Assembly (NCBI RefSeq): GCF_029194005.1
Contig: NZ_JARFVA010000003.1
Location: forward strand, 186,001-250,000
Reading direction: 5' to 3'
DNA from: Flagellimonas okinawensis
GTDB taxonomy: Bacteria; Bacteroidota; Bacteroidia; Flavobacteriales; Flavobacteriaceae
DNA length: 64,000 bases
Below are positions 26,849-36,477 of the stretch, piece after piece. How positions within the stretch are numbered: the stretch's first letter is position 1; each line of letters begins with the position of its first letter. Below the pieces are notes generated by a model. The model searched no databases, had not been told where the DNA came from, and saw only the letters and a list, made by a program, of their open reading frames with translations. A program made the position numbers and the translations under genes.

Positions 26849-29800
26849 ATGAAGAAATCACCAATACTTTTAGGCAGGAATAAGCTGTTTCTGTTCTTAT
26901 ATATCCTATTATCCCCCCTACTCCCCCAAAAACTGGTAGCAGGCAAAACATTCTACCCACCGCAAGCCACAATTTCAGGGACTATCACCGACACTGAAGG
27001 ATTACCCTTGGGCGGGGTCAATATTGTGGTGGAGTCCAAGAATATCGGCACCATTTCCAATATGGACGGCACCTATAGCATTAAAGCAGGCCCTAATGAC
27101 ATATTATTCTTTTCCATAGTGGGTTTCAAGGCTAGGAACGTCCCTATTGAAGGAAAAACTGTCATCAATGTCCAAATGGAAGAGGATGTCACCCAGCTCG
27201 GGGAAGTCGTACTCAATGCGGGGTATTATACCGTATCTGAAAAGGAACGTACGGGAAACATAGCCACCATCAAGACCGAGGTGATGGAAAAACAACCTGT
27301 AGGCAATCCATTGGCGGCGATGCAAGGCCATCTTTCTGGGGTAAATATTGTCCAGAATACCGGAGTGCCCGGAGGTGGCTTTGAAATTGAGGTACGTGGC
27401 CGGAATTTCATCAATGGTGTTACCGATCCCCTATACATTGTGGATGGGGTACCCTTTGGCTCCCAATCCCTGGGTTCCGATGACATCTCCAGGAGTATCG
27501 TGTACAGCGATATCAGTCCGCTAAATGCCATCAACCCTAATGATATCGAAAGCATCGAAGTGCTCAAGGACGCCGATGCCACGGCCATCTACGGATCCAG
27601 AGGGGCCAATGGGGTAGTGTTGATCACAACTAAAAAGGGGAAAGTAGGCAAAACTCGGTTCGATGCACACCTTAGTACCTCACTTGGACAGGTAACCCAT
27701 TTTATGGATCTCATGGACACACATCAATATTTGGAGGTGAGAAGAGAAGGGGTCAGCAATGATGGTCTAGATGGTTTTTTGGGAGTTCCCAGATATGACT
27801 TTTATTGGCCGGATATTACACTATGGGGCCAAGATCGCTATACCGATTGGCAAAAGGAACTTATTGGGGGCACTGCTTATCGCAATAATGCCCAACTTTC
27901 TATTTCAGGGGGCAGTGATTGTACCCAGTTTTTGGTCAGTGGATCTTATTTAAAGGAGACTACGGTCTTTCCTGGGGATGCCAATTATAAAAGGGCCACT
28001 GTGCATAGCACTATCAGCCATCGATCGAACAATGATCGTTTCAGTTTGAACCTCTCCACCAGCTACACCTATGAAGACAATCTGTTGCCACGCTCGGACC
28101 TTAGCATTCAGGCCTATACTCTGGCGCCGAATGCACCTGCGCTATTTGATAAGGATGGAAGCCTTAATTGGGAAAACAATACGTGGGATAATCCGTTGGC
28201 GGGATTGGAAGAAAAGTTCGGCGCCAAGACCAATACGATATTGGCCAATGCGCTGATATCCTATGAACTATTGGAGGACCTCCAACTGAGGGCTAGCATA
28301 GGTTATACGGATTATAGTTTGGATTCATACCGGACCTTGCCAAGTTCCACTAGAAATCCCAGGTTCAACTTTACCCCGCAAAATTATTCCAATCTGACCA
28401 CCAATGAGTCAAAACGGACTTCCTGGATCGTTGAGCCCCAAATACAATGGAAACAAGATTGGAGCAGGTTCTCCATGGATGTGTTATTGGGGACCACTTT
28501 TCAACAGCAAGCCACTGAACAGCTTGTGATGCGGGGAACAGGCTTTCCCAATAATTCCCTGATCTTCAACCTGACAGCGGCCGAACTGGTGGAGGTGCGT
28601 TCCAGCACCGACAGTGAATATAAATATAATGCGGTATTTGGAAGGGTCAACCTTAAACATATGAACAGGTATATCCTGAACCTTACCGGAAGGAGGGATG
28701 GATCTTCCCGATTTGGCCCCGGAAAGCAATTTGGAAATTTTGGAGCTGTTGGTCTGGCCTGGGTCTTTACCGAAGAGGCAATTTTTACTGATAGTTCCGT
28801 GCTGAGTTTCGGAAAAATACGCGGCAGCTATGGTACCACAGGAAGCGACAATATTGGGGATTACCAATTCTTGGATACCTATACGGTCACAGGAGCGGAT
28901 TATGGTGGTATCGCAACGTTGAGCCCTTCAGGCATCTACAATCCCGATTTTGGATGGGAGGAGAACAAAAAATTGGAAGCTGGGCTTGAACTTGGATTTT
29001 TTAAGGACCGGGTATTTGTCAATGCCTCTTGGTATCGGAACCGTTCCTCCAATCAACTGGTGGGGGTACCCTTGGCCGCAACAACCGGTTTTCCCGAGCT
29101 TACCGGAAATTTTGATGCTACGGTCGAGAATTCTGGGGTTGAACTGGATTTTCGTTCCGTCAATTTAGTGTCGGATAAATTGAAATGGTCAACGACATTT
29201 AACTTAACAGTTCCAAAGAGCAAATTGCTGCGCTATGATGGTTTGGAAACCTCCACCTTCGCGGATAGCTATGTTATCGGCGAGCCATTGTCCATTGTCA
29301 AACTTTACCATTCCTTGGGGGTCAATCCCGAAACTGGCCAATATGAGATCGAGGACTATAACGGGGACGGAGCCATCAGTAGCAGTGGAGACCGTCAATG
29401 GATAGAAGATTTGGCTCCCAAGTTTTATGGTGGTCTGGGAAACACCATTAATTGGGGTGACCTGACCTTTGATATCTTCCTTCAATTCAAAAAACAAAAG
29501 GCTTATAATCCTATTCAGGATAACGCCGTTCCCGGCTACAGAAGAAATGCCAGTGTCGATCTTTTCTATGATAGATGGCGCGAACCGGGCGATGTAAAAC
29601 CATTTCAGATCGCCTCTTCGGGATTGATTCCGGGTGCCAGCAACGAAAGCCTTCAACGAAGGAGCAATGCCGCTGTGTCTGATGCTTCCTTTATCAGGAT
29701 ACGCAATATTTCGATGAACTATAAGGTGCCCCATCTGGTGGATGGCCTGGATGTCAATGTATACCTACAAGGGCAGAACCTCTTGACCTTTACCAAGTAC

Positions 29801-29884
29801 AAAGGGCCCGATCCGGAGCAGACACTTAATAATCGATTGCCGCCACTGAGACAATTGACATTGGGACTTAAAGTGGGATTCTAA
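26849..29884 (+). CDS. SusC/RagA-type TonB-dependent outer-membrane transporter
   Basis: The 1011-residue protein has an N-terminal signal segment (LFLFLYILLSPLLP), a carboxypeptidase-like regulatory domain (ISGTITDTEGLPLGGVNIVVE) and the SusC plug with DPLYIVDGVPFG and the family signature ADATAIYGSRGANGVVLIT. A 22-strand beta-barrel follows and ends in LTLGLKVGF. With the SusD partner it imports oligomers across the outer membrane using TonB energy. The downstream protease rather than glycosidases suggests a peptide substrate, but this is inference. It heads the susC-susD-protease operon and is cargo of the ICE. Confidence 0.95.
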   Translation: MKKSPILLGRNKLFLFLYILLSPLLPQKLVAGKTFYPPQATISGTITDTEGLPLGGVNIVVESKNIGTISNMDGTYSIKAGPNDILFFSIVGFKARNVPIEGKTVINVQMEEDVTQLGEVVLNAGYYTVSEKERTGNIATIKTEVMEKQPVGNPLAAMQGHLSGVNIVQNTGVPGGGFEIEVRGRNFINGVTDPLYIVDGVPFGSQSLGSDDISRSIVYSDISPLNAINPNDIESIEVLKDADATAIYGSRGANGVVLITTKKGKVGKTRFDAHLSTSLGQVTHFMDLMDTHQYLEVRREGVSNDGLDGFLGVPRYDFYWPDITLWGQDRYTDWQKELIGGTAYRNNAQLSISGGSDCTQFLVSGSYLKETTVFPGDANYKRATVHSTISHRSNNDRFSLNLSTSYTYEDNLLPRSDLSIQAYTLAPNAPALFDKDGSLNWENNTWDNPLAGLEEKFGAKTNTILANALISYELLEDLQLRASIGYTDYSLDSYRTLPSSTRNPRFNFTPQNYSNLTTNESKRTSWIVEPQIQWKQDWSRFSMDVLLGTTFQQQATEQLVMRGTGFPNNSLIFNLTAAELVEVRSSTDSEYKYNAVFGRVNLKHMNRYILNLTGRRDGSSRFGPGKQFGNFGAVGLAWVFTEEAIFTDSSVLSFGKIRGSYGTTGSDNIGDYQFLDTYTVTGADYGGIATLSPSGIYNPDFGWEENKKLEAGLELGFFKDRVFVNASWYRNRSSNQLVGVPLAATTGFPELTGNFDATVENSGVELDFRSVNLVSDKLKWSTTFNLTVPKSKLLRYDGLETSTFADSYVIGEPLSIVKLYHSLGVNPETGQYEIEDYNGDGAISSSGDRQWIEDLAPKFYGGLGNTINWGDLTFDIFLQFKKQKAYNPIQDNAVPGYRRNASVDLFYDRWREPGDVKPFQIASSGLIPGASNESLQRRSNAAVSDASFIRIRNISMNYKVPHLVDGLDVNVYLQGQNLLTFTKYKGPDPEQTLNNRLPPLRQLTLGLKVGF

Positions 29885-29901
29885 CCAACAAAACAAGTAT
29901 C

Positions 29902-31311
29902 ATGAAAATAATTTTGAAGTATATGAAAATGAAATGGACATCGTCCTTTCGAAAAACAATCGTTGCGATATGGGCACTAATTGGGTTTGTGGGCTGTACG
30001 GACTTTGTGGAAGCTGACCCTCCACAGAACATTATGATTTCTGAAACCGTGTTCGAAGATGCATCGACCGTGGAGTCCGCAATGGCCGACATGTATGTTT
30101 CCATGCGGGAAAATGGAATGATCTCAGGTAATTATGGGTTTACCACTAGATTGGCCATCTACAGCGACGAACTAGATTACTATGGTTTCAATACCCGATT
30201 GTTGGAATTCTATCAAAACCAGGTGTTGTCACCCAATGCCGAGGTTTTATCATGGTGGAGTGAAGCATATGCGGTTGTGTACAGTGCCAACGCCATAGTC
30301 GAAGGACTTGAAGAATCAACTGATTTGGAGGAGGATGAGCGAAACAGGTTTTTGGGACAGGCGCTTTTTGTCCGAGGCTTTATCCATAGTCTTTTGGTTT
30401 CCGTTTTTGGTGATGTACCTTATATTACCAGTACAGATTATGCCCCTAACAACCAAGTTTCAAGAATGCCGGAGGTATTGGTTTATGATAGGATAATTTC
30501 GGATCTCGAGCGGGCCGAGGAGCTCATGGGTATGAGTACTATCGAAAATGAAGAGCGAACAGTACCAGACTCTTTTGCAGCCAAGGCCCTATTGGCCCGA
30601 TTATACCTTTATACGGAACAATGGGAATTGGCATCGACCGAGGCGACCGAGCTCATAGAGGCCTTTAGTTTGGAAGATGAACTTGGGATGGTTTTTCTAA
30701 AAGGGTCACCGGAAACGATTTGGCAGTTGCACCATGGGGAATTCCCCGGAAATACCCAGGAGGCCAGTCAATTGATCATTCCTTCCATTCCAGGGCAGTC
30801 TTTCGCCTTGACCAATGGACTTATGTCCGCTTTTGAGGATGGCGATGGGCGAAGGTCGGAATGGGTCGATAGTATAATGAATGCCGAGGAAACAATTACA
30901 CTTTATTTTCCCCACAAGTACAAGGCCCAATTCGATGTTACCGAGTCCCTTGAACATTCCATCCAATTTCGTTTGGCGGAACAATACTTGATCCGATCAG
31001 AATCCCGGACTCATTTAGGCGATTTGGTTGGAGCACGTAAGGACCTAAATGTGATTCGAAATAGGGCGGGACTTCAAGATATCATGGCTGATTCGGAAAG
31101 TGGGCTTTTGGAGGCCATTCTTACTGAAAGAAGGGTTGAACTGTTCACCGAACAAGGACACCGTTGGTTCGATCTCAAACGAACCGATCGGGCAACATTA
31201 GTACTTGGAATGCTAAAGCCTTACTGGGAGGATTCTGATACCCTGTTGCCAATACCGGAGATGGAGTTGGAGGCCAACCCCAACCTCTTACCACAAAATC
31301 AAGGATATTAA
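29902..31311 (+). CDS. SusD/RagB-type surface lipoprotein
   Basis: The 469-residue protein has a lipobox ending in LIGFVGC (Cys at about residue 33) and SusD-type helical repeats. C-terminal RagB/SusD signatures are RLAEQYLIRSESRTHLGD, RNRAGLQD and LTERRVELFTEQGHRWFDLKRT. It is the ligand-capturing lid on the SusC barrel at the cell surface. It starts 17 bases after susC. The N-terminal Met could be residue 1, 8 or 10; all precede the signal segment. Confidence 0.94.
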   Translation: MKIILKYMKMKWTSSFRKTIVAIWALIGFVGCTDFVEADPPQNIMISETVFEDASTVESAMADMYVSMRENGMISGNYGFTTRLAIYSDELDYYGFNTRLLEFYQNQVLSPNAEVLSWWSEAYAVVYSANAIVEGLEESTDLEEDERNRFLGQALFVRGFIHSLLVSVFGDVPYITSTDYAPNNQVSRMPEVLVYDRIISDLERAEELMGMSTIENEERTVPDSFAAKALLARLYLYTEQWELASTEATELIEAFSLEDELGMVFLKGSPETIWQLHHGEFPGNTQEASQLIIPSIPGQSFALTNGLMSAFEDGDGRRSEWVDSIMNAEETITLYFPHKYKAQFDVTESLEHSIQFRLAEQYLIRSESRTHLGDLVGARKDLNVIRNRAGLQDIMADSESGLLEAILTERRVELFTEQGHRWFDLKRTDRATLVLGMLKPYWEDSDTLLPIPEMELEANPNLLPQNQGY

Positions 31312-31392
31312 ATGGAAGGACTTGCCCCTCCTATCAATTGCCTTGGAATGGGGGCAGTTGTGGCGGAGGGTTGTCCTTTAAACAAAGGAACA

Positions 31393-33699
31393 ATGAAAAA
31401 CTTATTATTGATATGGGTCTTTTATTGGATACCCATCCTAGGATGGACACAATTCCTAGATCATCCAAGGACCACTAAAGAAGAGAGAACGACCAATGCC
31501 CCATTTTTGAACGCCTCCCTAGAGGAAGGGCGACTCTATATCGATTTGCCCGAAACCGCATTGGAGGAGCCCTTGCTATTGACACGAATCGGACGTTTAC
31601 ATACCAACGAAACCAAACAGGTGCTCTTTAAAAAGTCTGGGGACCAGATTGTATTGGAGGAACACAGGATATGGTCGGAAACAGGGATATGGATTGCCAT
31701 CCAAAATGATCCCAATCTGGAAAAGAATATCTTGGGTGTTTTTCCCATATTGGAGAAAAGTGGGTCGGGGTATCGTTTCGATATCACTGATATGTTGTTC
31801 GATCGATCTTTGGGTTGGGAAGTGATATCCAAGGAGCCCATGGTCCCATATTTGAACAAGGTAATCGATACAAAATGGCTCAAGAACGAGCTGATGGTCA
31901 AGCTACAATTAGGCCATCAACAGGGAAGGGCAAAAATTGTTCAGCCCGTGCACTATAGTTTTATGAAATTACCTGTGCCTATGGAACCCAGAAGGTTTGA
32001 TTATCGAATGGGGTATTGGAACGAAAGTAGAACTGTTGGTCACAATAGGACCCAAAATTATATAGGAAGTATTACCCGTTGGCGATTGGAGAAAAAAAAT
32101 AAGGATAGGGAAATCAGTGAGCCGATCAGTCCAATCATTTTTACCCTGTCTCCCGATATCCCCAAGAAATGGAGGCCCTATGTCAAGGCGGGAATCCAGG
32201 AATGGCTCCCGGCATTTGAATCGGCAGGTTTTAAGGATGCCATAGTCGTAAAAGAAGCGGATACCTTGGATAATTGGTCGCGCTATAGTCTTGGATATTC
32301 TGTGATTCGCTGGTTAAGGAACAAAAACATTAGGCACTTTGGTGAAAAGGCCAGTGGATCAACTGTAAATTCTGTAATAGACCAGCGGTCTGGGGAGATC
32401 ATTAAATCCGATGTGCTTTTGGGCTCTTCATATGAAAATCTTATGGATGAATATTTTATCCGATGCGCTGCCCTTGACAAACGTGCCCAAACCTATCCCT
32501 TCCCAGATGACCTTTTGGGGGAACTGATCCAATCTTTAACGGCCCACGAGATCGGCCATACCCTGGGTATCAAGGATAATAACTATGGGGAGTATAAGTA
32601 TCCCCTTGAAAAAATAAGGGATGGGCAGTGGTTAAGGTCAATGGGGCATACCCCAAGCATCATGAATTATGCCCGTCATAACAACATCGTCCAACCCGAG
32701 GACAGTGTATCTCCAAACCTACTGATACAAAAGGTGGGCCCGACTGATGGATACTACATCAGATGGGGGTACCAGGAGTTTTCAGAGGATAGTTCAATTG
32801 AGGATCGGATCGTTCGTTCCGAACATGTCATCCGAATGCAAGATACGGTTTCCTGGTATCGCTATACCAATATGCTGGGTGATTTCATCGGTCCTACTGC
32901 GACCAATGAAGTTGTTGAGACTAACGACCCGGTCAAAGCGTCCAAATTGGCCTTGAAAAATCTGGAGCGGGCCATTGCCCTTTTACCTAAGCTGAATCAA
33001 GGTCAAAAGGATAATGAACGTGTGGATCGGATCTATAAGGAAGCAATCGAACTTTGGTATTTTACCATGAGGCATGTATTCTCACTGGTCGGAGGGTATG
33101 ACGTTTTCTATAAGTCGATGGAACAACCCGGTAAAATGTACGACCCTATTCCTTTAGGGATTCAAAGGGAGGCCATGGATTTTTTGATGGGCCAGATTTT
33201 TGATCCTCCTGAGTGGTTGGTACATCCGGCATTCATGACATATTCACGGTTTAGTTCCCACCCTGATGATGTTTTTACATACCAAAACTTATTGATAGAA
33301 GAGATGTTGAAACCACAATTCATGAAACGGTTGCAGTATATGGAGACCATCAATGGATACGAAGGGGTATTGAAAAACTATTTGGAGCAACTGCAAAACG
33401 GATTCTTTAACGAGCTGTACCAAAAAAATGCTTTGGTAAGCCCCAGAAAACGAGGATTACAGTTAATATATATTGATTTGATGATAGCCGCTATCCAGAA
33501 GGAACCCAAAGATATAACTATGAATCTAACATTGTTTGTACATACAGGTTATACCAAGGGTATCATGATGGGACAGTTAATGGAGTTAAAAAAACAATTG
33601 AAGAACAAAGTTCAAGAAAAGCAAGATAATTCGGATCATGCGCAAAAGGGACAATGGGTCCTATGCCTGACCAAGTTGGAAAAGGTATTTGGGACCTGA
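31393..33699 (+). CDS. zinc-dependent metalloprotease (DUF5117/DUF4953 type)
   Basis: The start is set at ATG 31393 (MKNLLLIWVFYWIPILGWTQ), which gives a clean signal peptide; the frame is open 81 bases upstream to the susD stop. The 768-residue protein carries the zinc motif AHEIGHTLGIKDN with His385, and a following SIMNYAR stretch like a Met-turn, as in metzincins. The fold order matches large secreted proteases that accompany SusC/SusD pairs in Bacteroidota. It would cleave proteins or peptides in the periplasm or at the surface to feed the transporter. It is the last gene of the operon. Confidence 0.9.
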   Translation: MKNLLLIWVFYWIPILGWTQFLDHPRTTKEERTTNAPFLNASLEEGRLYIDLPETALEEPLLLTRIGRLHTNETKQVLFKKSGDQIVLEEHRIWSETGIWIAIQNDPNLEKNILGVFPILEKSGSGYRFDITDMLFDRSLGWEVISKEPMVPYLNKVIDTKWLKNELMVKLQLGHQQGRAKIVQPVHYSFMKLPVPMEPRRFDYRMGYWNESRTVGHNRTQNYIGSITRWRLEKKNKDREISEPISPIIFTLSPDIPKKWRPYVKAGIQEWLPAFESAGFKDAIVVKEADTLDNWSRYSLGYSVIRWLRNKNIRHFGEKASGSTVNSVIDQRSGEIIKSDVLLGSSYENLMDEYFIRCAALDKRAQTYPFPDDLLGELIQSLTAHEIGHTLGIKDNNYGEYKYPLEKIRDGQWLRSMGHTPSIMNYARHNNIVQPEDSVSPNLLIQKVGPTDGYYIRWGYQEFSEDSSIEDRIVRSEHVIRMQDTVSWYRYTNMLGDFIGPTATNEVVETNDPVKASKLALKNLERAIALLPKLNQGQKDNERVDRIYKEAIELWYFTMRHVFSLVGGYDVFYKSMEQPGKMYDPIPLGIQREAMDFLMGQIFDPPEWLVHPAFMTYSRFSSHPDDVFTYQNLLIEEMLKPQFMKRLQYMETINGYEGVLKNYLEQLQNGFFNELYQKNALVSPRKRGLQLIYIDLMIAAIQKEPKDITMNLTLFVHTGYTKGIMMGQLMELKKQLKNKVQEKQDNSDHAQKGQWVLCLTKLEKVFGT

Positions 33700-33748
33700 C
33701 TTATATATGATTTAAATGCGAGACGGACCGTTGTTTTGAATTAGCCAT

Positions 33749-33786
33749 GAAGCCGTCTGGAAAGGAATTTCTAGGCGGCTTCCTTT
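33749..33786 (+). terminator. terminator-like hairpin after the SusCD-protease operon
   Basis: GAAGCCG (33749-33755) pairs with CGGCTTC (33776-33782). An inner CT/AG and GAAA/TTTC extend the stem, and CTTTAT follows. The rest of the gap to 34112 holds no convincing gene; a 77-codon open frame at 33747 has unconvincing composition. Confidence 0.55.
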
Positions 33787-34055
33787 ATGAAAAGATTTGG
33801 AAATCATTGACCTTAAATATCAAATCAAGCTTTTATGACAAGTCCGTAGAATGGCAGCCGATTCTCCTTCGATACCATATAAATAAATTCCATCATACTC
33901 AAATCAGTTCCAGTAAAAATATAGTTCATAGGATCGGGGAGAATTTGGGAAACCAGAATATAATATCCCATTCAAAATAGGCCCGATTTGGATTCAGTGC
34001 CCAATCTAAACTTGATTCATCGAAAGAGGCGATAATAAATGAACCGGCTTATTGC

Positions 34056-34088
34056 AAATAAAAGAGGCTGCCCGAAGTGGGCAGCCTC
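34056..34088 (-). terminator. rho-independent terminator after the DUF6520 gene
   Basis: GAGGCTGCCC and GGGCAGCCTC form a perfect 10-bp stem around a 5-base loop. On the minus strand it is followed by TTTTATTT, placed 25 bases after the stop codon. Confidence 0.88.
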
Positions 34089-34112
34089 ACCTTAATCAAT
34101 GAATCATGGAAT

Positions 34113-34346
34113 TTAATTCCTTAGCTTTGGGTCCGTCAGCCCAATGTCATTGAACACCGGATCTAACCCCTCATAGCATTGGTTTTGACCTACATTAGGG
34201 CAATCTGTCTGGATTTCAGCGTATCCAGATTCAGTTGCGATATAGCCCACATATGGAAGATTACTTTCCTCAGTGGCAAAGGCTAGGCCAGCCGCCATTA
34301 CTATGGCGAATGCCGGTAAAATGATTTTTAAAAGATGTTTTTTCAT
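34113..34346 (-). CDS. DUF6520-like secreted small peptide
   Basis: This 77-residue protein has a strong signal peptide (MKKHLLKIILPAFAIVMAAG, cleavage near AFA) and a mature part of about 53 residues with two Cys in DCPNVGQNQCYEGLD. I recognise the layout as DUF6520, a family of small exported proteins in Bacteroidota. It lies 52 bases downstream of the MauE gene on the same strand and is followed by a strong terminator. A disulfide between the two Cys, formed with MauE help, is plausible but inferred. Function is unknown. Confidence 0.85.
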   Translation of the reverse strand: MKKHLLKIILPAFAIVMAAGLAFATEESNLPYVGYIATESGYAEIQTDCPNVGQNQCYEGLDPVFNDIGLTDPKLRN

Positions 34347-34398
34347 CGTATTATATTTTAATTGTTTAGCCTACTCTTTTCTAGGTTTTCGGCTTCCC

Positions 34399-34851
34399 CT
34401 ACTGTACAGATTTTTGAGTTGCTTGGATTTTGTATTGTTTCTTCGACCAAAGAATTCCCAATAGGGCAAGGACCATAAAGGTGATATTCAATAGTATGTG
34501 GTCCTTCCATCCCAAGGCGGAAATGACCCCACCACAAGAACAAGGGATGGAATCACTGTACTTTAGAACTATAATGATATAGGTAGTGAATAACCCCAAT
34601 AGAATAAAACTGGCATAAAGTGCTATGGTTCGGTATTTAGAAAACCACAATAGCCCAGCGATTACCAACTCCAGAAAGGGCACACCTAATGAAATCAGAG
34701 AGGCGTAGGACGAAATGTAGGGCATCCTTTCCAATCGCAAATGGAAGGTGTCCAAATGGTTCAGTTTGCTTACCGCGGTGTACACGAAAAGGATGGTCAG
34801 CAAAAGACTGAATAGGGTAACAAGCTTGGAGTAGATTCCTTTGTATGACAT
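34399..34851 (-). CDS. MauE/DoxX-like redox-associated membrane protein
   Basis: The 150-residue protein has four predicted membrane helices (about 8-28, 50-68, 74-94 and 118-138). A conserved Cys pair lies in DSIPCSCGGVISALGW between helices 3 and 4. MauE-type proteins are inner-membrane thiol-redox factors related to DsbB/VKOR-like function and help form disulfides in exported partners. The small Cys-containing DUF6520 gene directly downstream is the natural partner. Paired 21-bp repeats lie 35-76 bases upstream of the start. Confidence 0.88.
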   Translation of the reverse strand: MSYKGIYSKLVTLFSLLLTILFVYTAVSKLNHLDTFHLRLERMPYISSYASLISLGVPFLELVIAGLLWFSKYRTIALYASFILLGLFTTYIIIVLKYSDSIPCSCGGVISALGWKDHILLNITFMVLALLGILWSKKQYKIQATQKSVQ

Positions 34852-34885
34852 ATCCTTTGATTTGATATGACAAAGTTCGGGAGTC

Positions 34886-34927
34886 TGATGTATCTCTAAG
34901 GGAGTATTTGTTATCTGAAACGGAGTA
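34886..34927 (-). promoter_or_regulatory. paired 21-bp direct repeats upstream of mauE, candidate AraC operator A
   Basis: Two adjoining 21-base units (34886-34906 and 34907-34927) share 14 of 21 positions. The second reads TTTGTTATCTGAAA then CGGAGTA and matches site B2 at 36389-36409 in 19 of 21 positions. The 21-base period equals two helical turns, as expected for AraC-family direct-repeat sites. Confidence 0.7.
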
Positions 34928-34947
34928 AATGCATGATTTTAAGGTTT

Positions 34948-35874
34948 TTATGACCTTAAATCAGTAGGGGACATTCCATATTTGTCCTTGAATGCCCTTG
35001 AAAAATGGGTCTTGCTCTTAAAGCCGGTCATTTGGATGATTTGCTTTATCGTCAAGGTGCTGTGCTGGATCAGGGTCCTTGCCATTCGAAGACGTTCCCT
35101 GATCAGAAATCTAAAAATGGTCGTACCGTAGATCTGTTTGAAACCATACTTCAGTTTGTACTCATTGGTGCCCTTCTGACGGGCAAGATCCTGCAAGGTT
35201 GGAAGGTCCTTGTCCAGATTGTTGATGATCATATCATGGACGTCCCTAATGATTTGGATGTCCTCTGGCGTCAACGTGACTTTATGCTCCTTGATGCCCT
35301 TGGTTACTTTGAGTTTATTTTTGGGCAGTCCCGTTTCAAAAGGTTCCCCCTTGGAAAAGAAGACGGAGTTCAACAGGGTTTTTTGACCGCTCCCATCCAA
35401 GGCCTGGTACACCGATATTTGACAATCCTTGGCCAGCAAAAGACCATCGTTCGTAATGAATTCCAGGAACAATACTGTTTCAGACCGCTCCCTTTTAAAA
35501 TGTTTGGACATCTTCTTGGCCCATCTTTCCCGGGACCGTTCAGTCATGAATTCAGTGATATGTTTTCCAAAAAGATCCTTAGGGGGATAGGACAATAGGG
35601 AGCAGGTGCCGTTGGTCAACAATTCAATTTGACCATTCGCATCCAAGATCATGGATAGTTGGATGACACATTGTGGGGTGTTGTGCGCGTTTGCAAAACC
35701 TTGATGGATAAAAGCCGCCCCTATTTCCTCATTGACCATGTTCAGCATGACCACCAAAGAAGCAATATTGTCATTCTTGTCCATGGGTTCAATGCTATAG
35801 AAGAAATTGCCCTTGGCCATTTCCAAGAGCATCTTTTGTATCCGTTTTACCCTAAAGTCATCGCTGTTCGGCAT
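34948..35874 (-). CDS. AraC-family regulator with N-terminal HAMP/PAS-like sensor
   Basis: The 308-residue protein has an N-terminal helical region, a PAS-like part (SMILDANGQIELLTNGTCSLLSYPPKDLFG, seen as ILDANGQIELLTNG) and a C-terminal AraC DNA-binding domain. That domain reads LQDLARQKGTNEYKLKYGFKQ and TIKQIIQMTGFKSKTHFSRAFKDKYGMSP. It lies between operator site A and the STAS-like gene and is probably cotranscribed with the latter (18-base gap). It is the likely regulator of mauE-DUF6520 and the alpha-oxoamine synthase fusion, judged by the shared repeats. The sensed signal is unknown. Confidence 0.9.
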   Translation of the reverse strand: MPNSDDFRVKRIQKMLLEMAKGNFFYSIEPMDKNDNIASLVVMLNMVNEEIGAAFIHQGFANAHNTPQCVIQLSMILDANGQIELLTNGTCSLLSYPPKDLFGKHITEFMTERSRERWAKKMSKHFKRERSETVLFLEFITNDGLLLAKDCQISVYQALDGSGQKTLLNSVFFSKGEPFETGLPKNKLKVTKGIKEHKVTLTPEDIQIIRDVHDMIINNLDKDLPTLQDLARQKGTNEYKLKYGFKQIYGTTIFRFLIRERLRMARTLIQHSTLTIKQIIQMTGFKSKTHFSRAFKDKYGMSPTDLRS

Positions 35875-35892
35875 CCTGTTTTATATTATAGA

Positions 35893-36279
35893 TTAGTTAT
35901 CATCGGTTTCCTTAATGCCCAAGTAGGCCAAGGCCTCCGCTTTTTTGGTAAAGGATTGTGTAGGCACCTTCTGGGCATGGGTGTCCAGATAAATGGAGCT
36001 GATCATGTCCGTAACCGGTGGATCGATCAAAAAGGCCAGTTTCTTAATCCAAAGGGAACCTTCCAGCGCCAAATAGTCCCTTGCGGCCTTATCGATATTC
36101 CGGACCTCCCGTATATCGCAGAGCACAGGCATCACTTTACCTTCTTGTAATTCCATACGATCCTTGACAATGAGTTGTGCTGCCTTAACATTGATACAAG
36201 GCACTTTCTTATATATGATATGTAACAGATGATCGGTCAACAGATATACAGCAAAGGTGTTTTCATGCGTTTTTTTCAT
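35893..36279 (-). CDS. STAS/SpoIIAA-like small protein (probable DUF7793 type)
   Basis: The start is placed at the ATG for MKKTHENTFAVYLLTDHLLH, 9 codons inside the longest open frame, for a better N-terminus. The 128-residue soluble protein has alternating strands and helices (VMPVLCDIREVRNIDKAARDYLAL, KKLAFLIDPPVTDMISSIYL) that suggest a SpoIIAA-like fold. It is divergent from the fusion gene and directly upstream of the AraC gene on the minus strand. Its role is unknown; it may control or modify the regulator. The family name is from memory and uncertain. Confidence 0.75.
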   Translation of the reverse strand: MKKTHENTFAVYLLTDHLLHIIYKKVPCINVKAAQLIVKDRMELQEGKVMPVLCDIREVRNIDKAARDYLALEGSLWIKKLAFLIDPPVTDMISSIYLDTHAQKVPTQSFTKKAEALAYLGIKETDDN

Positions 36280-36367
36280 CTCTGGAAAACTGGTTAGCAA
36301 AATCAATTTACAAAATTACTGCAATTGTAGTTTTTACAGGAGGGCCGTTATCAGCAATAAAGGGCTT

Positions 36368-36409
36368 TCTGTTATCCGAAAAGGAGTATTTGTTATCTGA
36401 AAAGGATTA
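36368..36409 (+). promoter_or_regulatory. paired 21-bp direct repeats upstream of the synthase fusion, candidate AraC operator B
   Basis: Units B1 (36368-36388) and B2 (36389-36409) share 18 of 21 positions (GTTATCyGAAAAGGA core). A weaker third GTTATC lies at 36347. The site lies in the divergent promoter region between the STAS-like gene and the fusion gene and matches site A upstream of mauE. Confidence 0.72.
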
Positions 36410-36477
36410 AACAGAATATGTATGCTTTATCAACTTACAAAATCCGTTTCTTTTTATCACAAATTAAATCAAATAAA

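Noticed and set aside
33747..33980. 77-codon plus-strand frame after the zinc protease
   Set aside because: It starts inside the terminator-like hairpin, and its composition shows no domain or signal. No support as a gene.
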